From Streptosporangium subroseum (GTDB lineage Bacteria; Actinomycetota; Actinomycetes; Streptosporangiales; Streptosporangiaceae), in the NCBI RefSeq assembly GCF_900188345.1, contig NZ_FZOD01000053.1, forward strand, positions 1 through 64,000: a stretch of 64,000 nt of DNA. The letters run 5' to 3'. The position numbers and the translations under genes are program-made. Shown piece by piece: positions 44,841 through 53,841 of the stretch. The number at the start of each line of letters is the position of its first letter. Position 1 is the stretch's first letter. The notes under the pieces are model-generated. The model was not told the origin of the DNA, made no database searches, and worked only from the letters and a program-made list of their open reading frames with translations.

Positions 44841-45569
44841 TCAGCCGATCGTGGCCGCGTCGCCGACGCGCACGACTCCCGGGCCGGTCACCCGCATGAT
44901 CACACCGAACTTGTTGTCGTGCTCGACGATGAGATGTTTCTGCAGCTGCGGCCAGCGCTCGCGGCCGTGGGGATCCCAGCTGGGCACCGCGCACCGGATG
45001 CACGGGCCCGAATGATCACCCGTCACCTCCAGGACGGCCTCGCCCACCGTGATCGTGGTCCCCTCGCCGAAGGACTCCTCCGCGAACGCGGGCGCATCGA
45101 GATCCAGATGCACGTTCGGGCGGAACCGCAGCAGATCGACCTCCGCTCCGAGCTCGGCCTCCAGAGCGCGCCGGGACGCTTCGAAGGTCACCAGCACGGT
45201 CGGGCCACGATCCTGCTGGCCGTCGGCCGCGCGCATCGACAACGGGATGCCGTAGGACTCCGAGAGCGCGGCGGGCAGATCGGGATCGTCCCACGCCCAC
45301 GCCGCGCCGCCGGCGGAGTACAGCACCGGCAGGCCCGGCGGCTCGGGAGAACCGTCGCAGGTGGCGGGGTAGGACGCCTCCCAGGCGAGCATGCCGGGCG
45401 ACTGCCGTACGGTCAGCCGCCTGCCCGCGTGGCTGGGCCGCTCGTCGATGAGCGCGTACGCCCGGTCGCCGGCCAGTCCGCGATGATCGAGAAGAGCCAC
45501 GGGGACGCGTTCACCCCGCAGCGACTTCACAGGCCAGCGATAGAGACTGTCGACGATTCCCCGGTACAT
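44841..45569 (-). CDS. MOSC domain protein
   Basis: 242 residues. An N-terminal MOSC_N beta-barrel (SLYRWPVKSLRGERVPVALL, GLAGDRAYALIDER) precedes the MOSC domain with the conserved Cys pair in GDHSGPCIRCAVPSWDPHG. Family members bind molybdenum-type cofactors and act as sulfur carriers or N-hydroxylated-substrate reductases. Length is normal. It lies alone, between the broken AKR gene and the MerR gene. Confidence 0.9.
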   Translation of the reverse strand: MYRGIVDSLYRWPVKSLRGERVPVALLDHRGLAGDRAYALIDERPSHAGRRLTVRQSPGMLAWEASYPATCDGSPEPPGLPVLYSAGGAAWAWDDPDLPAALSESYGIPLSMRAADGQQDRGPTVLVTFEASRRALEAELGAEVDLLRFRPNVHLDLDAPAFAEESFGEGTTITVGEAVLEVTGDHSGPCIRCAVPSWDPHGRERWPQLQKHLIVEHDNKFGVIMRVTGPGVVRVGDAATIG

Positions 45570-45658
45570 GCCCCGATCCTACGGTCCGGATCGGAGGGGC
45601 GTCGCCGGGTCCGCCGGTGGATGAGGACGGCCGCTCCGGCGGGCCCGCGGCCGCAGGG

Positions 45659-46570
45659 TCAGCCGTGGGCGCGCAGGGCGGCGATCACCCAGTTGAAGGC
45701 GGGAATGACCGAGGGGAACGGCTCGCGGTCGTTGAGGACGCTCAGCAGCAGCCAGTAGCGCTCCACCTGGGCGTCGGCGAGTATCCGGAGCCGCTCGCGC
45801 AGCTCGGCGCGTTCCCCGGCCGACAGGCGGGGCTCGATGATGCGGCCCAGGATGAGCCCGCCCTCGGCCGACTCCGGCGCGATCTTGTCGGCCAGGGCCC
45901 GGCCTGCCTTCTCCAGCACCAGCCGCCGCAGGTCGAACCCGGCCTCGACCTGCGGCTCCGACGATCCGCTGAGCACGATCTTCCGCAATCGCAGCCGGAA
46001 GTCCTCGTCGGCGACCAGCTCAGCCAGCTCCACCCAGGCGTCGACCTGGTCCGGCGTCGGATCGTCGGGCAGCTCACCGGGCAGCTCCCGCATCCACCCG
46101 GCGACGATCATGGCGTCGTCGTCGAGGTCGATCCCGGCGAAGAGGCCTTCGACGAAGTCGTCGATGACCTGCTGCCGCTCCTGGGCGGACAACTGGGCGA
46201 ATTTGTGCATGATCAGTGTCTCCTCTGTCGTGCTGCGGTGTCTGGCGACCGTACGGAGCACGGCGCGGCGAAGTTTCAGGGTCCGGATCTCCGCGTCCAG
46301 CGCCCGGGCGTGCGTCTCGGCCACCTCGGCCACCGTGATCTGCCGCGCCAGGATCTCCTGGATGGTCTCCAGGCCGATGCCGAGCTCGCGCAGCGTGCGG
46401 ACGAGGTCGAACCGGGCGACGGCCGTCGCGTCGTACAGGCGGTACCCGCCGGTGGAACGGACGGTGGGTGGCACCACCCCGCTGTCGGACCAGAAGCGGA
46501 TCGTGTGCACCGACAGGCCGGTACGGCGAGCGAGCCGGCCGATCGTGTAAAGCTCTGTGCTGTCACTCAC
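45659..46570 (-). CDS. MerR-family regulator with large effector domain
   Basis: About 303 residues from the GTG at 46570 (upstream ATG 46585 rejected, see promoter). The MerR HTH spans the first 75 residues (YTIGRLARRTGLSVHTIRFW, then STGGYRLYDATAVARF), followed by the dimerisation helix. The C-terminal 190 residues are an all-helical effector domain (FAQLSAQERQQVIDDFVEGL) common in Streptomyces regulators. It lies downstream of the ABC exporter genes in the same direction but has its own promoter. Confidence 0.88.
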   Translation of the reverse strand: MSDSTELYTIGRLARRTGLSVHTIRFWSDSGVVPPTVRSTGGYRLYDATAVARFDLVRTLRELGIGLETIQEILARQITVAEVAETHARALDAEIRTLKLRRAVLRTVARHRSTTEETLIMHKFAQLSAQERQQVIDDFVEGLFAGIDLDDDAMIVAGWMRELPGELPDDPTPDQVDAWVELAELVADEDFRLRLRKIVLSGSSEPQVEAGFDLRRLVLEKAGRALADKIAPESAEGGLILGRIIEPRLSAGERAELRERLRILADAQVERYWLLLSVLNDREPFPSVIPAFNWVIAALRAHG

Positions 46571-46607
46571 GAGAAGAATCTGCACCTTCGAGCCACTCGA
46601 GAGTCAA
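46571..46607 (-). promoter_or_regulatory. 19-bp-spacer MerR-type promoter, leaderless
   Basis: On the minus strand TTGACT (46602-46607), a 19-base spacer containing the CTCGAG/CTCGAA dyad, and CAGATT (46577-46582), then 6 bases to the GTG at 46570. The long spacer with a central dyad is the classic MerR-activated layout, and the short distance means that transcription would begin at or next to the start codon. Confidence 0.65.
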
Positions 46608-46716
46608 GCCGCAGAGTCCATGATCACACCGCCCGCAGCTCAGCAGGGGTGAGCCGCCACGCGCCCTCCGCGCCAGGAGGCGAGGCGATCACGGCGGAGG
46701 GTGTGCGTGAGCCGGA

Positions 46717-47520
46717 TCACTGGCTGACCGCCCTCTTGTACAGCCGGATGGCCAGGGGCACGAACACGGCCAGGAGCAGCGCCGACCAGAGCAGCGCCGC
46801 CGGCACCGCGTGCTGGAGCGGCCAGGCGCCGGGCACCGGCATGGCCGCGTTGGTGTTGCCGAAGAGCTCGCGAGCGGCCTGGATGACCGTGGAGACGGGG
46901 TTCCACTCGGCGACGGCCCGCAGCGGCCCGGGCAGGCGGGTGCTGTCGACGTAGGCGTTGGACAGGAAGACCAGCGGCATCGACACGATGGTGGCGATGT
47001 TGTTGAAGACCTCGGGTTTGCGCAGGGCCAGCGCGACCGTCGCGGTCACCCACGAGAACGCGTACGCGAACAGCAGGAGCAGCAGGAAGCCCAGCACGGC
47101 CCGGTGCGGTTCCGAGTGGATGCGCCAGCCGACGGCCAGCCCGACGAGGGTCATCGCGACGACACTGGCGGCGTTCATGACGACGTCGCTGGAGGTCTGG
47201 CCGGTCAGCACCGCCGACGGGGCCATGGGCAGCGTGCGGAACCTGTCGAAGATGCCTTTCTGCAGGTCCAGGGTGAGCGTGTAGCCGGTGATCTGCGCGC
47301 TCGTCACGATCGTCTGAACGAAGATCCCCGGAATCATGTACTCCTGGTACGACATGCCCGGCAGGTCGATCATGCTGCCGAAGACGTACGCGAACAGCAG
47401 CACGAACACGATCGGGAGGATGATCGCGCCGCCCAGCAGGTCGGGCGCTCGCTTGATCTTGAGGACGTTGCGCCTGGTGATCGTCATACCGTCGGCGACC
47501 GCCATCTGCAGGGCGTTCAT
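46717..47520 (-). CDS. ABC-2 type permease (DrrB-like)
   Basis: 267 residues from the ATG at 47520, which overlaps the ATPase stop. The earlier frame opening lies inside the ATPase gene and is not used. About six membrane helices (GGAIILPIVFVLLFAYVFGS, VVAMTLVGLAVGW, LLWSALLLAVFVPLAIRLYK) and the ABC-2 signature MPLVFLSNAYVDSTRLPGPL. With the ATPase it would form a daunorubicin-resistance-type exporter; the substrate is unknown. Confidence 0.93.
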   Translation of the reverse strand: MNALQMAVADGMTITRRNVLKIKRAPDLLGGAIILPIVFVLLFAYVFGSMIDLPGMSYQEYMIPGIFVQTIVTSAQITGYTLTLDLQKGIFDRFRTLPMAPSAVLTGQTSSDVVMNAASVVAMTLVGLAVGWRIHSEPHRAVLGFLLLLLFAYAFSWVTATVALALRKPEVFNNIATIVSMPLVFLSNAYVDSTRLPGPLRAVAEWNPVSTVIQAARELFGNTNAAMPVPGAWPLQHAVPAALLWSALLLAVFVPLAIRLYKRAVSQ

Positions 47521-48488
47521 CGGGTGGGCTCCTTCGTCATGACCGGTTCGCCGGTCCGGTGTTCGGTGAGGGTCAGAAACACCTCGTCCAGCGTCGGCCG
47601 CCGCAGGCCAGCGTCGCGTACGACGACGTGTTCGGCGGCCAGGTGGCCGAGGGCCGCGGTGAGGGAGGCCGTGCCGTCGCTGACCGGGATCGTCAGCTGG
47701 AAGGTGGCGGCGTCGGCCCGCATGTCCCCCACCGCCAGGGGGGCCAGCGCGCTCCGTACGGTGTGCAGGTCGGCGGCGCTGGTCATGGTCAGCTCGATGC
47801 GGTCTCCGCCGACCTGGTCCTTGAGCTCGTCGGCGGTGCCGAGCGCGATCACGCGGCCGTGGTCGACCACCGCGATCGCCCTGGCCAGCCGGTCGGCCTC
47901 CTCCAGATACTGCGTGGTGAGCAGCACGGTGGTGCCGTCGGCGACGAGCTCGGAGATGACGTCCCACAGGCTCATGCGAGCCCGGGGGTCGAGGCCGGTG
48001 GTGGGCTCGTCGAGGAACAGCACCGGCGGGGCGGCGACCAGTGCTCCGGCCAGATCCAGGCGGCGGCGCATGCCGCCGGAGTAGCCCTGCACGGGGCGGT
48101 CGCCCGCCTCGGTCAGGTCGAAGCGTTCCAGCAGCTCGCGGGCCCGCTGCCTGCTGCGTTTGACGCCGAGGTGGTAGAGGCGGCCGACCATCTCCAGGTT
48201 CTCGGCGCCGGTGAGGTGGTCGTCGACGGCGGCGTACTGGCCGGAGGCGCCGATGTGGGATCGCAGCCGGCGCGCGTCGGCGACGACGTCGAACCCGGCG
48301 ACCGTGGCGCGGCCGGAGTCCGGTTTCAGCAGGGTGGTCAGGATCCGCACGGCGGTGGTCTTGCCCGCGCCGTTGGGGCCGAGCAGGCCGAACACCGTGC
48401 CCTCGGGGACGGACAGGTCCATCCCGTCGAGGGCGACCACGTCGCCGTACTTCTTGACCAGTCCTTCGGCCATGATCGCTGGGGGCAT
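47517..48488 (-). CDS. ABC transporter ATP-binding protein (DrrA-like)
   Basis: 323 residues. Walker A GPNGAGKT, signature YSGGMRRRLDLAG, Walker B VLFLDEPTTGLDPRA, H-loop TTQYLEEADRLA. The C-terminal accessory domain ends with the DrrA-type segment RRPTLDEVFLTLTEHR. The stop overlaps the permease start by 4 bases. The EXLDI gene precedes it by 115 bases, an arrangement seen for this family. Confidence 0.95.
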   Translation of the reverse strand: MPPAIMAEGLVKKYGDVVALDGMDLSVPEGTVFGLLGPNGAGKTTAVRILTTLLKPDSGRATVAGFDVVADARRLRSHIGASGQYAAVDDHLTGAENLEMVGRLYHLGVKRSRQRARELLERFDLTEAGDRPVQGYSGGMRRRLDLAGALVAAPPVLFLDEPTTGLDPRARMSLWDVISELVADGTTVLLTTQYLEEADRLARAIAVVDHGRVIALGTADELKDQVGGDRIELTMTSAADLHTVRSALAPLAVGDMRADAATFQLTIPVSDGTASLTAALGHLAAEHVVVRDAGLRRPTLDEVFLTLTEHRTGEPVMTKEPTR

Positions 48489-48603
48489 GCGGTCTTCTCC
48501 TTCGTTCGTGTCGGGGGGATGAGGGGGAACGAGGGCATGACGGGATGGCGGGCGGTCGCGTGTCGGCCGTCCGGTGGCGTTCGTCGGATTTCGTCGGATG
48601 GAG

Positions 48604-49149
48604 TTAGATGTCGAGGTCCTCCACGGTGGGACGCTCGGCCAGCTCGGCGATCAGGTCGTAGAACTCGTCGGGGACCTTGCCGCGCAGCATCTCGATGGTG
48701 TCCACGACCTCAAGCGTGGCCTCGCCCTGGACGAAGCCCCAGCTCGAGTCGGCCAGGCCGAGATAGCTCCGCCACGCGCCGCGGGACAGGAGGCCCTCCA
48801 GCCAGTTGTCGGCTCCCGAGGTCAGGCTGTCGGTCCAGTCGGGCGAGCGGTCCACGTGCAGGACGTACTTGTCCTTGCGGGAGCGGTACACCCGGAACAT
48901 CTCCATCCGGTTGCCCGTCGTGCGTCCCCACTCGCCGAGCAGCACCCCGGAGAAGCGCTGCTTGCGGCCCGTGCCCTGGCCGACCTGCACGATGATCTCG
49001 TCGTAGCCCTCTTTTCGGCCCTCCTCCGTTTCGACGTAGCGCCGCAGCGCCACGCTGATCGCCGTCGACAGCTTGCCCCCGGCGAGCTCCTGCGCCCGCT
49101 GGAACAGCGGCAGGTCCTCGTCCGAGACGTAGATCGTTTTATTGGGCAT
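48604..49149 (-). CDS. EXLDI protein (RHH-like N-terminus)
   Basis: 181 residues from the ATG at 49149 (MPNKTIYVSDEDLPLFQRAQ). The N-terminal 45 residues look like a ribbon-helix-helix DNA-binding fold (IYVSDEDLPLFQRAQELAGG, then STAISVALRRYV). The middle binds an unknown signal, and the protein ends EDLDI, the invariant C-terminus for which the EXLDI family is named. Such genes neighbour DrrA/B-type ABC genes, as here. Two ATACGTAT palindromes 20-40 bases upstream suggest autoregulation. Start chosen by the RHH fold; the upstream frame is rejected. Confidence 0.82.
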   Translation of the reverse strand: MPNKTIYVSDEDLPLFQRAQELAGGKLSTAISVALRRYVETEEGRKEGYDEIIVQVGQGTGRKQRFSGVLLGEWGRTTGNRMEMFRVYRSRKDKYVLHVDRSPDWTDSLTSGADNWLEGLLSRGAWRSYLGLADSSWGFVQGEATLEVVDTIEMLRGKVPDEFYDLIAELAERPTVEDLDI

Positions 49150-49168
49150 CGTTCCATCCTCATCCCGT

Positions 49169-49188
49169 ATACGTATAAGAATACGTAT
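49169..49188. promoter_or_regulatory. Paired ATACGTAT palindromes
   Basis: ATACGTAT occurs at 49169-49176 and 49181-49188, a 12-base period, in the 146-base gap between the EXLDI gene and the divergent arginase-GNAT gene. The AT-rich tract also offers -10-like TATACGTATA sequences. Probably the operator of the EXLDI RHH domain (inference). Confidence 0.65.
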
Positions 49189-49295
49189 AGCGCGGAGCGG
49201 ATGGCAAGACCCGCGCACCGCCCCCATCCCGTCCGTATGGTGGCGGGCGCTGGGACATATTCGAGTGGACCCCGGCGAGGGGAGCACGCAAGACT

Positions 49296-50801
49296 GTGAC
49301 CTCGCGACCAGAGGAGCACACGTTGCCTGAGGTGACGGTCATCGAGGTGCCGCAGTGGCAGGGGTCGGGCTCGGCCACCGCCACGCGGCTGACGGAGGGG
49401 GCCGCCCTGCTGGCCGCCCTCATTCCCGACGCCGAACGGACGCGGGTGCAGGTCGCCGGGACGCTGAAGGAGACCGCCGAGCGCACCCGTACGGCGTTGG
49501 AACGGGCACGGGACAGATTCGTGATCACCGTCGGCGGAGACTGCGGCGTGGAACTCGAACCGATCGCGGCGGTACTGCGCCGGTACGGCGAGCGGCTGAC
49601 GGTGGTGTGGTTCGACGCGCACGCCGATCTCAACACCCCCTCCTCCTCCCCCTCGGGCGCCTTCCACGGCATGGTGCTGCGCACACTGCTCGGCGACGGC
49701 CCGCCGGACCTGATGCCCGATCGGGTGCTCCGGCCGGAACAGGTCGTCCTGGCCGGGGTCCGGGCGCTCGATCCCGCCGAGTCCGACTTCATCCGGGTGG
49801 CGGGGATCGCCGACCTGCCCGCGCTCGGTGAGAGCGCCACGGCGCTGTACATCCACATCGACCTCGACGTCCTGGACCCGGGCTCCTTCGGCTCCGTCGG
49901 CACACCGGAGCCCGCAGGCCTGCTCCCCGGAGAGCTCATCGATCAGGTCGCCGCCCTCGCCGAGCGGTTCGAGATCGTCGGGCTGGGCCTCACCGAGTAC
50001 GAACCCGCCCGTCCGGAAGACCACGACCTGCTCACCACGCTGGTTCCCCGGCTGGCGGGACTCTGCCGGATCTCGGGCGCCCGGCAGGTCGAGCGCCGCG
50101 CCGCCCGGGTCTGGCCGGCGTCGAACGTCGAAGAGCACGAGGGCTGGCTGCTCCGCCACACACCGGGCGTGAAACGGAAGCGCTGGAACTCCGCGCTGCC
50201 CCCGATCCACCGCGCGACCGGCGTCGAACGGGTGGAGGAGTTCTACCGGGAGCGTGACACCCCCCTGCGCGTCCACGTGAGTCCCGCCGAACACCACCGC
50301 GACCTGGACGCGTTCCTGGCCGCCCGTGGCTACCGGATCGAGGGCGAGACGTCGGTGCTCACCGCCTCCACCGGGGAAGTGATCGCCGCCACAGCCTCCG
50401 CCGTCACGGTCGAAACCGTGACCGACCGCGACGCATGGCCGAAGATCTTCACCGACCTGGACGATCACCTCGACAGTGCGGCCGTCGGCGGGGCCGTCCT
50501 CCCCCACACCGCCGAACCCGCCGCTTTCCTGACCGTCTCCGACCGCGGGCGCGTCGCCGGCATGGGACTGTTCGTGGCCGACGAGGGCTGGGCGGGGATC
50601 TTCAGCATGGCGACCCGACCCGAGCACCGGCGCCGGGGCATCGCCACCGCCCTCCTGGGGGCCGGCGCCCGCTGGGCGGCCGGGCAGGGAGCCGACCGGC
50701 TCTACCTTCAGGTGGAACAGGACAACAAAGCGGCCCGCCGGCTGTACGAGCGGGCCGGGTTCACGTGCTCACACACCTACCACTACCGCACCTCCCCCTG
50801 A
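49296..50801 (+). CDS. Arginase-family domain fused to GNAT acetyltransferase
   Basis: 501 residues. Residues 1-265 are a ureohydrolase fold with metal-site motifs VITVGGDCGVELEPIA (Cys where classical arginases have His), VVWFDAHADLNTP and LYIHIDLDVLDPG. From about 268 a complete GNAT protein follows (RVWPASNVEEHEGWLLRHTP; acetyl-CoA loop RPEHRRRGIATALLGAGARW; NKAARRLYERAGFTCSHTYH). No stop separates them. A possible bifunctional guanidino/amine enzyme; activities untested. Start: GTG 49296; a TTG at 49323 has a better Shine-Dalgarno (AGAGGAG) and is an alternative. Confidence 0.85.
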   Translation: MTSRPEEHTLPEVTVIEVPQWQGSGSATATRLTEGAALLAALIPDAERTRVQVAGTLKETAERTRTALERARDRFVITVGGDCGVELEPIAAVLRRYGERLTVVWFDAHADLNTPSSSPSGAFHGMVLRTLLGDGPPDLMPDRVLRPEQVVLAGVRALDPAESDFIRVAGIADLPALGESATALYIHIDLDVLDPGSFGSVGTPEPAGLLPGELIDQVAALAERFEIVGLGLTEYEPARPEDHDLLTTLVPRLAGLCRISGARQVERRAARVWPASNVEEHEGWLLRHTPGVKRKRWNSALPPIHRATGVERVEEFYRERDTPLRVHVSPAEHHRDLDAFLAARGYRIEGETSVLTASTGEVIAATASAVTVETVTDRDAWPKIFTDLDDHLDSAAVGGAVLPHTAEPAAFLTVSDRGRVAGMGLFVADEGWAGIFSMATRPEHRRRGIATALLGAGARWAAGQGADRLYLQVEQDNKAARRLYERAGFTCSHTYHYRTSP

Positions 50802-50844
50802 GGCCCTCTCCCCCTCGGAAAGTCGGCGGACGCCCTGGGGGACC

Positions 50845-51765
50845 TCAGGACACGAGACTCGTCGCGACGGTCCACAGCCGCTCGGCGTTGCCGGGATCCA
50901 GGGCGAAGGGAGCGACCCCGCCGCCGAACATCGCCGGTTTCTCGCTCAGCAGCGGGGCTTCGTTGCAGTCCTCGAAGTAGCGGCCGCTCACACCGGCCAA
51001 CAGAGGGGAGGCGGCCAGCAGCACCGACGTCGCCGCGCCCTGGGCGACGTTCTTACGGCGCTCGGGCGGTGTCTGCAGCCCGCCGGTGTGCTTCTGCAGA
51101 TTGGTGGCGATGGCCCCGGGATGGACCGCGTTGGCCACGATGCCTTCGCCCAACCATCGCCGGCCGGCCTCGACCGCCAGCAGCACCGCGGCCGTCTTCG
51201 ACTCTCCGTACGCCCCGATGGGGTTGTAGAACCGGAAGCGGTAGTCGAGGTCGTCGAAGACCACCGGGCAGAACAGGTGGGCGTTGGAGCTGAGCGAGAC
51301 GACACGGGCGCCCTCGGCTCGGGCGAGGGCGTCGTGGAGCCCGACGGTCAGGGCGAAATGCCCGAGAAAGTTGACCGCGAACTGCGTCTCCCGGCCCTGC
51401 GGGGTGCGGGTGAGCTCCGGCAGCGCCATGATCCCGGCGTTGTTGACGAGCATGTGCAGCGGTCCCCGCCAGGAGCCGGCGAACGCGCGGACCGAACCGA
51501 GGTCGGCGAGGTCGAGATAGCCGACGCCGACGTCCTGGTTGCCCGTCGACTCCGAGATCCGGGCGGCGATCTCCTTGCCCGCGTCGACGTTGCGCACGCC
51601 CAGCACAACACCGGCTCCGGCGCCGGCCAGGGCGCGCGCGGTCTCGATGCCGACGCCGGAGGAGGCGCCGGTGATCAGGGCGCGGGTGCCGGACAGGTCC
51701 ACGCCGGCCAGGACCTCCTTCGCGGTCGAGGCGAATCCGAACGGTGTCTGCAAGGTTTGCGTCAT
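50845..51765 (-). CDS. Short-chain dehydrogenase/reductase
   Basis: 306 residues from the ATG at 51765 (MTQTLQTPFGFASTAKEVLA). Rossmann motif ALITGASSGVGIETARALA, NNAGIM strand, active site with S in RVVSLSSNAHLF and YGESK for the Y-x-x-x-K pair (AYGESKTAAVLLAVEAGRRW). Extended form similar to light-dependent-reductase/WW-oxidoreductase-like SDRs. Upstream frame rejected. Divergent XRE regulator 102 bases away is the probable controller. Confidence 0.93.
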   Translation of the reverse strand: MTQTLQTPFGFASTAKEVLAGVDLSGTRALITGASSGVGIETARALAGAGAGVVLGVRNVDAGKEIAARISESTGNQDVGVGYLDLADLGSVRAFAGSWRGPLHMLVNNAGIMALPELTRTPQGRETQFAVNFLGHFALTVGLHDALARAEGARVVSLSSNAHLFCPVVFDDLDYRFRFYNPIGAYGESKTAAVLLAVEAGRRWLGEGIVANAVHPGAIATNLQKHTGGLQTPPERRKNVAQGAATSVLLAASPLLAGVSGRYFEDCNEAPLLSEKPAMFGGGVAPFALDPGNAERLWTVATSLVS

Positions 51766-51867
51766 GGCGTCGATGATGCGGCGGACCGTCACCGACAGTA
51801 AGTCCCTGCTGACACTGGTACTCGCGGGGACAGGATGCACCGCTCACCGGCACCTACCATGGAGGCC

Positions 51868-52728
51868 ATGGCGACGGGAAGCAAACTCGGTGACTACCTG
51901 CGGGTTCGCCGTGAGCGGCTGCGCCCCGACGATGTCGGCCTGCCCACCGGAGCCCGCCGGCGGGTGCCCGGCCTGCGGCGAGAGGAGGTCGCGCTGCTCG
52001 CGGGCATCAGCATGGAGTACTACCTGCGCCTGGAGCAGGGACGTGACCAGCACCCATCGGACCAGGTCCTCGACAGCATCGCCCGCGCCCTGCAGCTCGA
52101 CGCCGACGCCGAGACCTACCTGCGCGAGCTGGCCCGCCCCGCGCGATCCGCCCGTCGCCGGCCCTCCCGGCCGGAGCGGGTCAGCGCGAGCGTGCAGAGC
52201 CTGATCGACAACTGGACGACCACACCCGCCCTCGTCCACGGCCGCTACATGACCACACTGGCCGCCAACTCGATGGCCGTCGCGCTCAGCCCGTTCTTCG
52301 CGCCGGGCGTCAACACCCTGCGCGCGGCGTTCCTCGAACCGGAGATGCGTGAGCTCTACCGCGACTGGGACGAGATGACCGCCAAGGTCGTCGCCTACCT
52401 GCGGTCGATCATCGGAGGCGCCGTCGACGACCCCCGGCTGGCCGAGCTGATCGGCGAGCTCAGCCTGCGCAGCGAACGCTTCCGGATGCTCTGGGCCCGC
52501 CAGGACGTGCGCCAGAAGACGAGCGGATCCGTCCGCATGCTCCATCCGCAGATCGGCTCCCTCGATCTCCATTACGAGAAACTGGCGCTCCCCGGCGCAC
52601 CCGGTCAGATGCTGGTCACCTACCACGCCGAGCGCGGATCCCCGTCGCATGAACGGCTTCAGCTTCTCGCGCACCTGGCCCCGCGGCCCTCTCCCGGCCA
52701 GAGCGCCGCGGCGAGCACGCCGCGCTAG
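51868..52728 (+). CDS. XRE-family regulator with MmyB-like ligand domain
   Basis: 286 residues from the ATG at 51868 (MATGSKLGDYLRVRRERLRP). HTH_3 at about 5-75 (VPGLRREEVALLAGISMEYY, then LRLEQGRDQHPSDQVLDSIA) and the MmyB-type domain (YMTTLAANSMAVALSPFFAP, SLDLHYEKLALPGAPGQMLV). This regulator type usually sits divergently beside an SDR or aldo/keto reductase that it controls, as here. Its 3' end overlaps by 4 bases the 3' end of the convergent gene at 52725. Confidence 0.92.
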   Translation: MATGSKLGDYLRVRRERLRPDDVGLPTGARRRVPGLRREEVALLAGISMEYYLRLEQGRDQHPSDQVLDSIARALQLDADAETYLRELARPARSARRRPSRPERVSASVQSLIDNWTTTPALVHGRYMTTLAANSMAVALSPFFAPGVNTLRAAFLEPEMRELYRDWDEMTAKVVAYLRSIIGGAVDDPRLAELIGELSLRSERFRMLWARQDVRQKTSGSVRMLHPQIGSLDLHYEKLALPGAPGQMLVTYHAERGSPSHERLQLLAHLAPRPSPGQSAAASTPR

Positions 52729-53774
52729 CCGCCGAAAACCTTCGACGGACGCAGTTCCAGGGAGAGGTGCGAGGACAGCGCGCGGAGGAAGCCGGGCGCG
52801 TCGAAGATCTCGCCGGCGGAGGCGACGCCGACCGTCTTGGTCTGTCCCGTGAGGATGCGGTGAACCGCTTCCACCGCGAGCGGCGCGGTGACGGCGTAGA
52901 TGTCCTGACCGCTCGCCACGGCACGCCGTTCACTGCCGCCGGAGCGCACGACGACGTCGACGAGGAAGGTCTGCGCGGACCGGCCCCGCTCGTCGACCGG
53001 GGCCGGCGCCGGTGTGTCCGGGGCCGACAGGTCCCTGGCCGCCTCGACCGTCATGTAGGTGCGCACTTCGGGGATGGACAGGTGGCTGGGAACGGTGACG
53101 ACGTCGGCCATCGTGAACTCCCCGATGACCGCCCGGGGGCCCATCGGCTCGGGGAAGGGCCACTGGAGGGTCGTCGCGTCGTCCCGGCGGTAGTCCAGCC
53201 GCCCGTTCCTGTACACGACGCGTGCGCCGTCCCGCCGCTGCCGGGAGACCGCGCCCGCGACCCGCGTCCCGTCCGTGGGCTGCCAGCCGCTCAGCCCGTA
53301 CGCGATGTGCGCCTCGTCGGCCGACGTCCAGTCGCCCATCGCGGCGGTGGTCAGCAGGTCGCCGAGGCCGCCGTAGAAGGCCATCGCGGGGACGATCACC
53401 GCTCCCGCGGCGCGGGCGCGATCGGTGAAGTGCGCGAACGTGTCGACGTTGGCCTCGATCTCGGCCGCCACATCCACATACGGGATCCCGGCGCGCAGCG
53501 CCGCCTCGATCACGGGGGCGGCCGTCGTGGCGAAGGGCCCGGCGCAGTTGATCACGGCCGCCACCCCGGCCAGCGCGCGGTCGAGCGAGAGCGGATCGTC
53601 GACCGACGCCGGCCGGGCCTCGAGCCCGGGATGGGACGCCGCCAACGCCCGCAGTTTGCCGGCGTCGCGGCCGGAGAGAACCGGGACGAATCCGCGCTCC
53701 CGTAGCTCCGCCACCACGAACCGCCCGGTGTGCCCGTACGCGCCGAACACCGCCACCATCTGCCCTGATCCCAT
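52725..53774 (-). CDS. Saccharopine dehydrogenase-like NADP-binding protein
   Basis: 349 residues from the ATG at 53774 (MGSGQMVAVFGAYGHTGRFV). The Rossmann GAYGHTG loop, then LSGRDAGKLRALAASHPGLE and VINCAGPFATTAAPVIEAAL mark the saccharopine dehydrogenase/trans-acting enoyl reductase superfamily. Such proteins reduce acyl or polyketide intermediates or act on unknown substrates. Divergent from the GlxA regulator 101 bases away, which probably controls it. Confidence 0.85.
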   Translation of the reverse strand: MGSGQMVAVFGAYGHTGRFVVAELRERGFVPVLSGRDAGKLRALAASHPGLEARPASVDDPLSLDRALAGVAAVINCAGPFATTAAPVIEAALRAGIPYVDVAAEIEANVDTFAHFTDRARAAGAVIVPAMAFYGGLGDLLTTAAMGDWTSADEAHIAYGLSGWQPTDGTRVAGAVSRQRRDGARVVYRNGRLDYRRDDATTLQWPFPEPMGPRAVIGEFTMADVVTVPSHLSIPEVRTYMTVEAARDLSAPDTPAPAPVDERGRSAQTFLVDVVVRSGGSERRAVASGQDIYAVTAPLAVEAVHRILTGQTKTVGVASAGEIFDAPGFLRALSSHLSLELRPSKVFGG

Positions 53775-53841
53775 GAGCTCTCCCCTGTGCTTGAATGATC
53801 CGCTACGGACATCCTGGCGGGGGCGGGCGTCTAGCCGTGAG

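Noticed and set aside
48822..50627. 601-codon minus-strand frame across the arginase-GNAT and EXLDI genes
   Set aside because: It spans two real genes and a promoter with palindromes; composition is that of a shadow.
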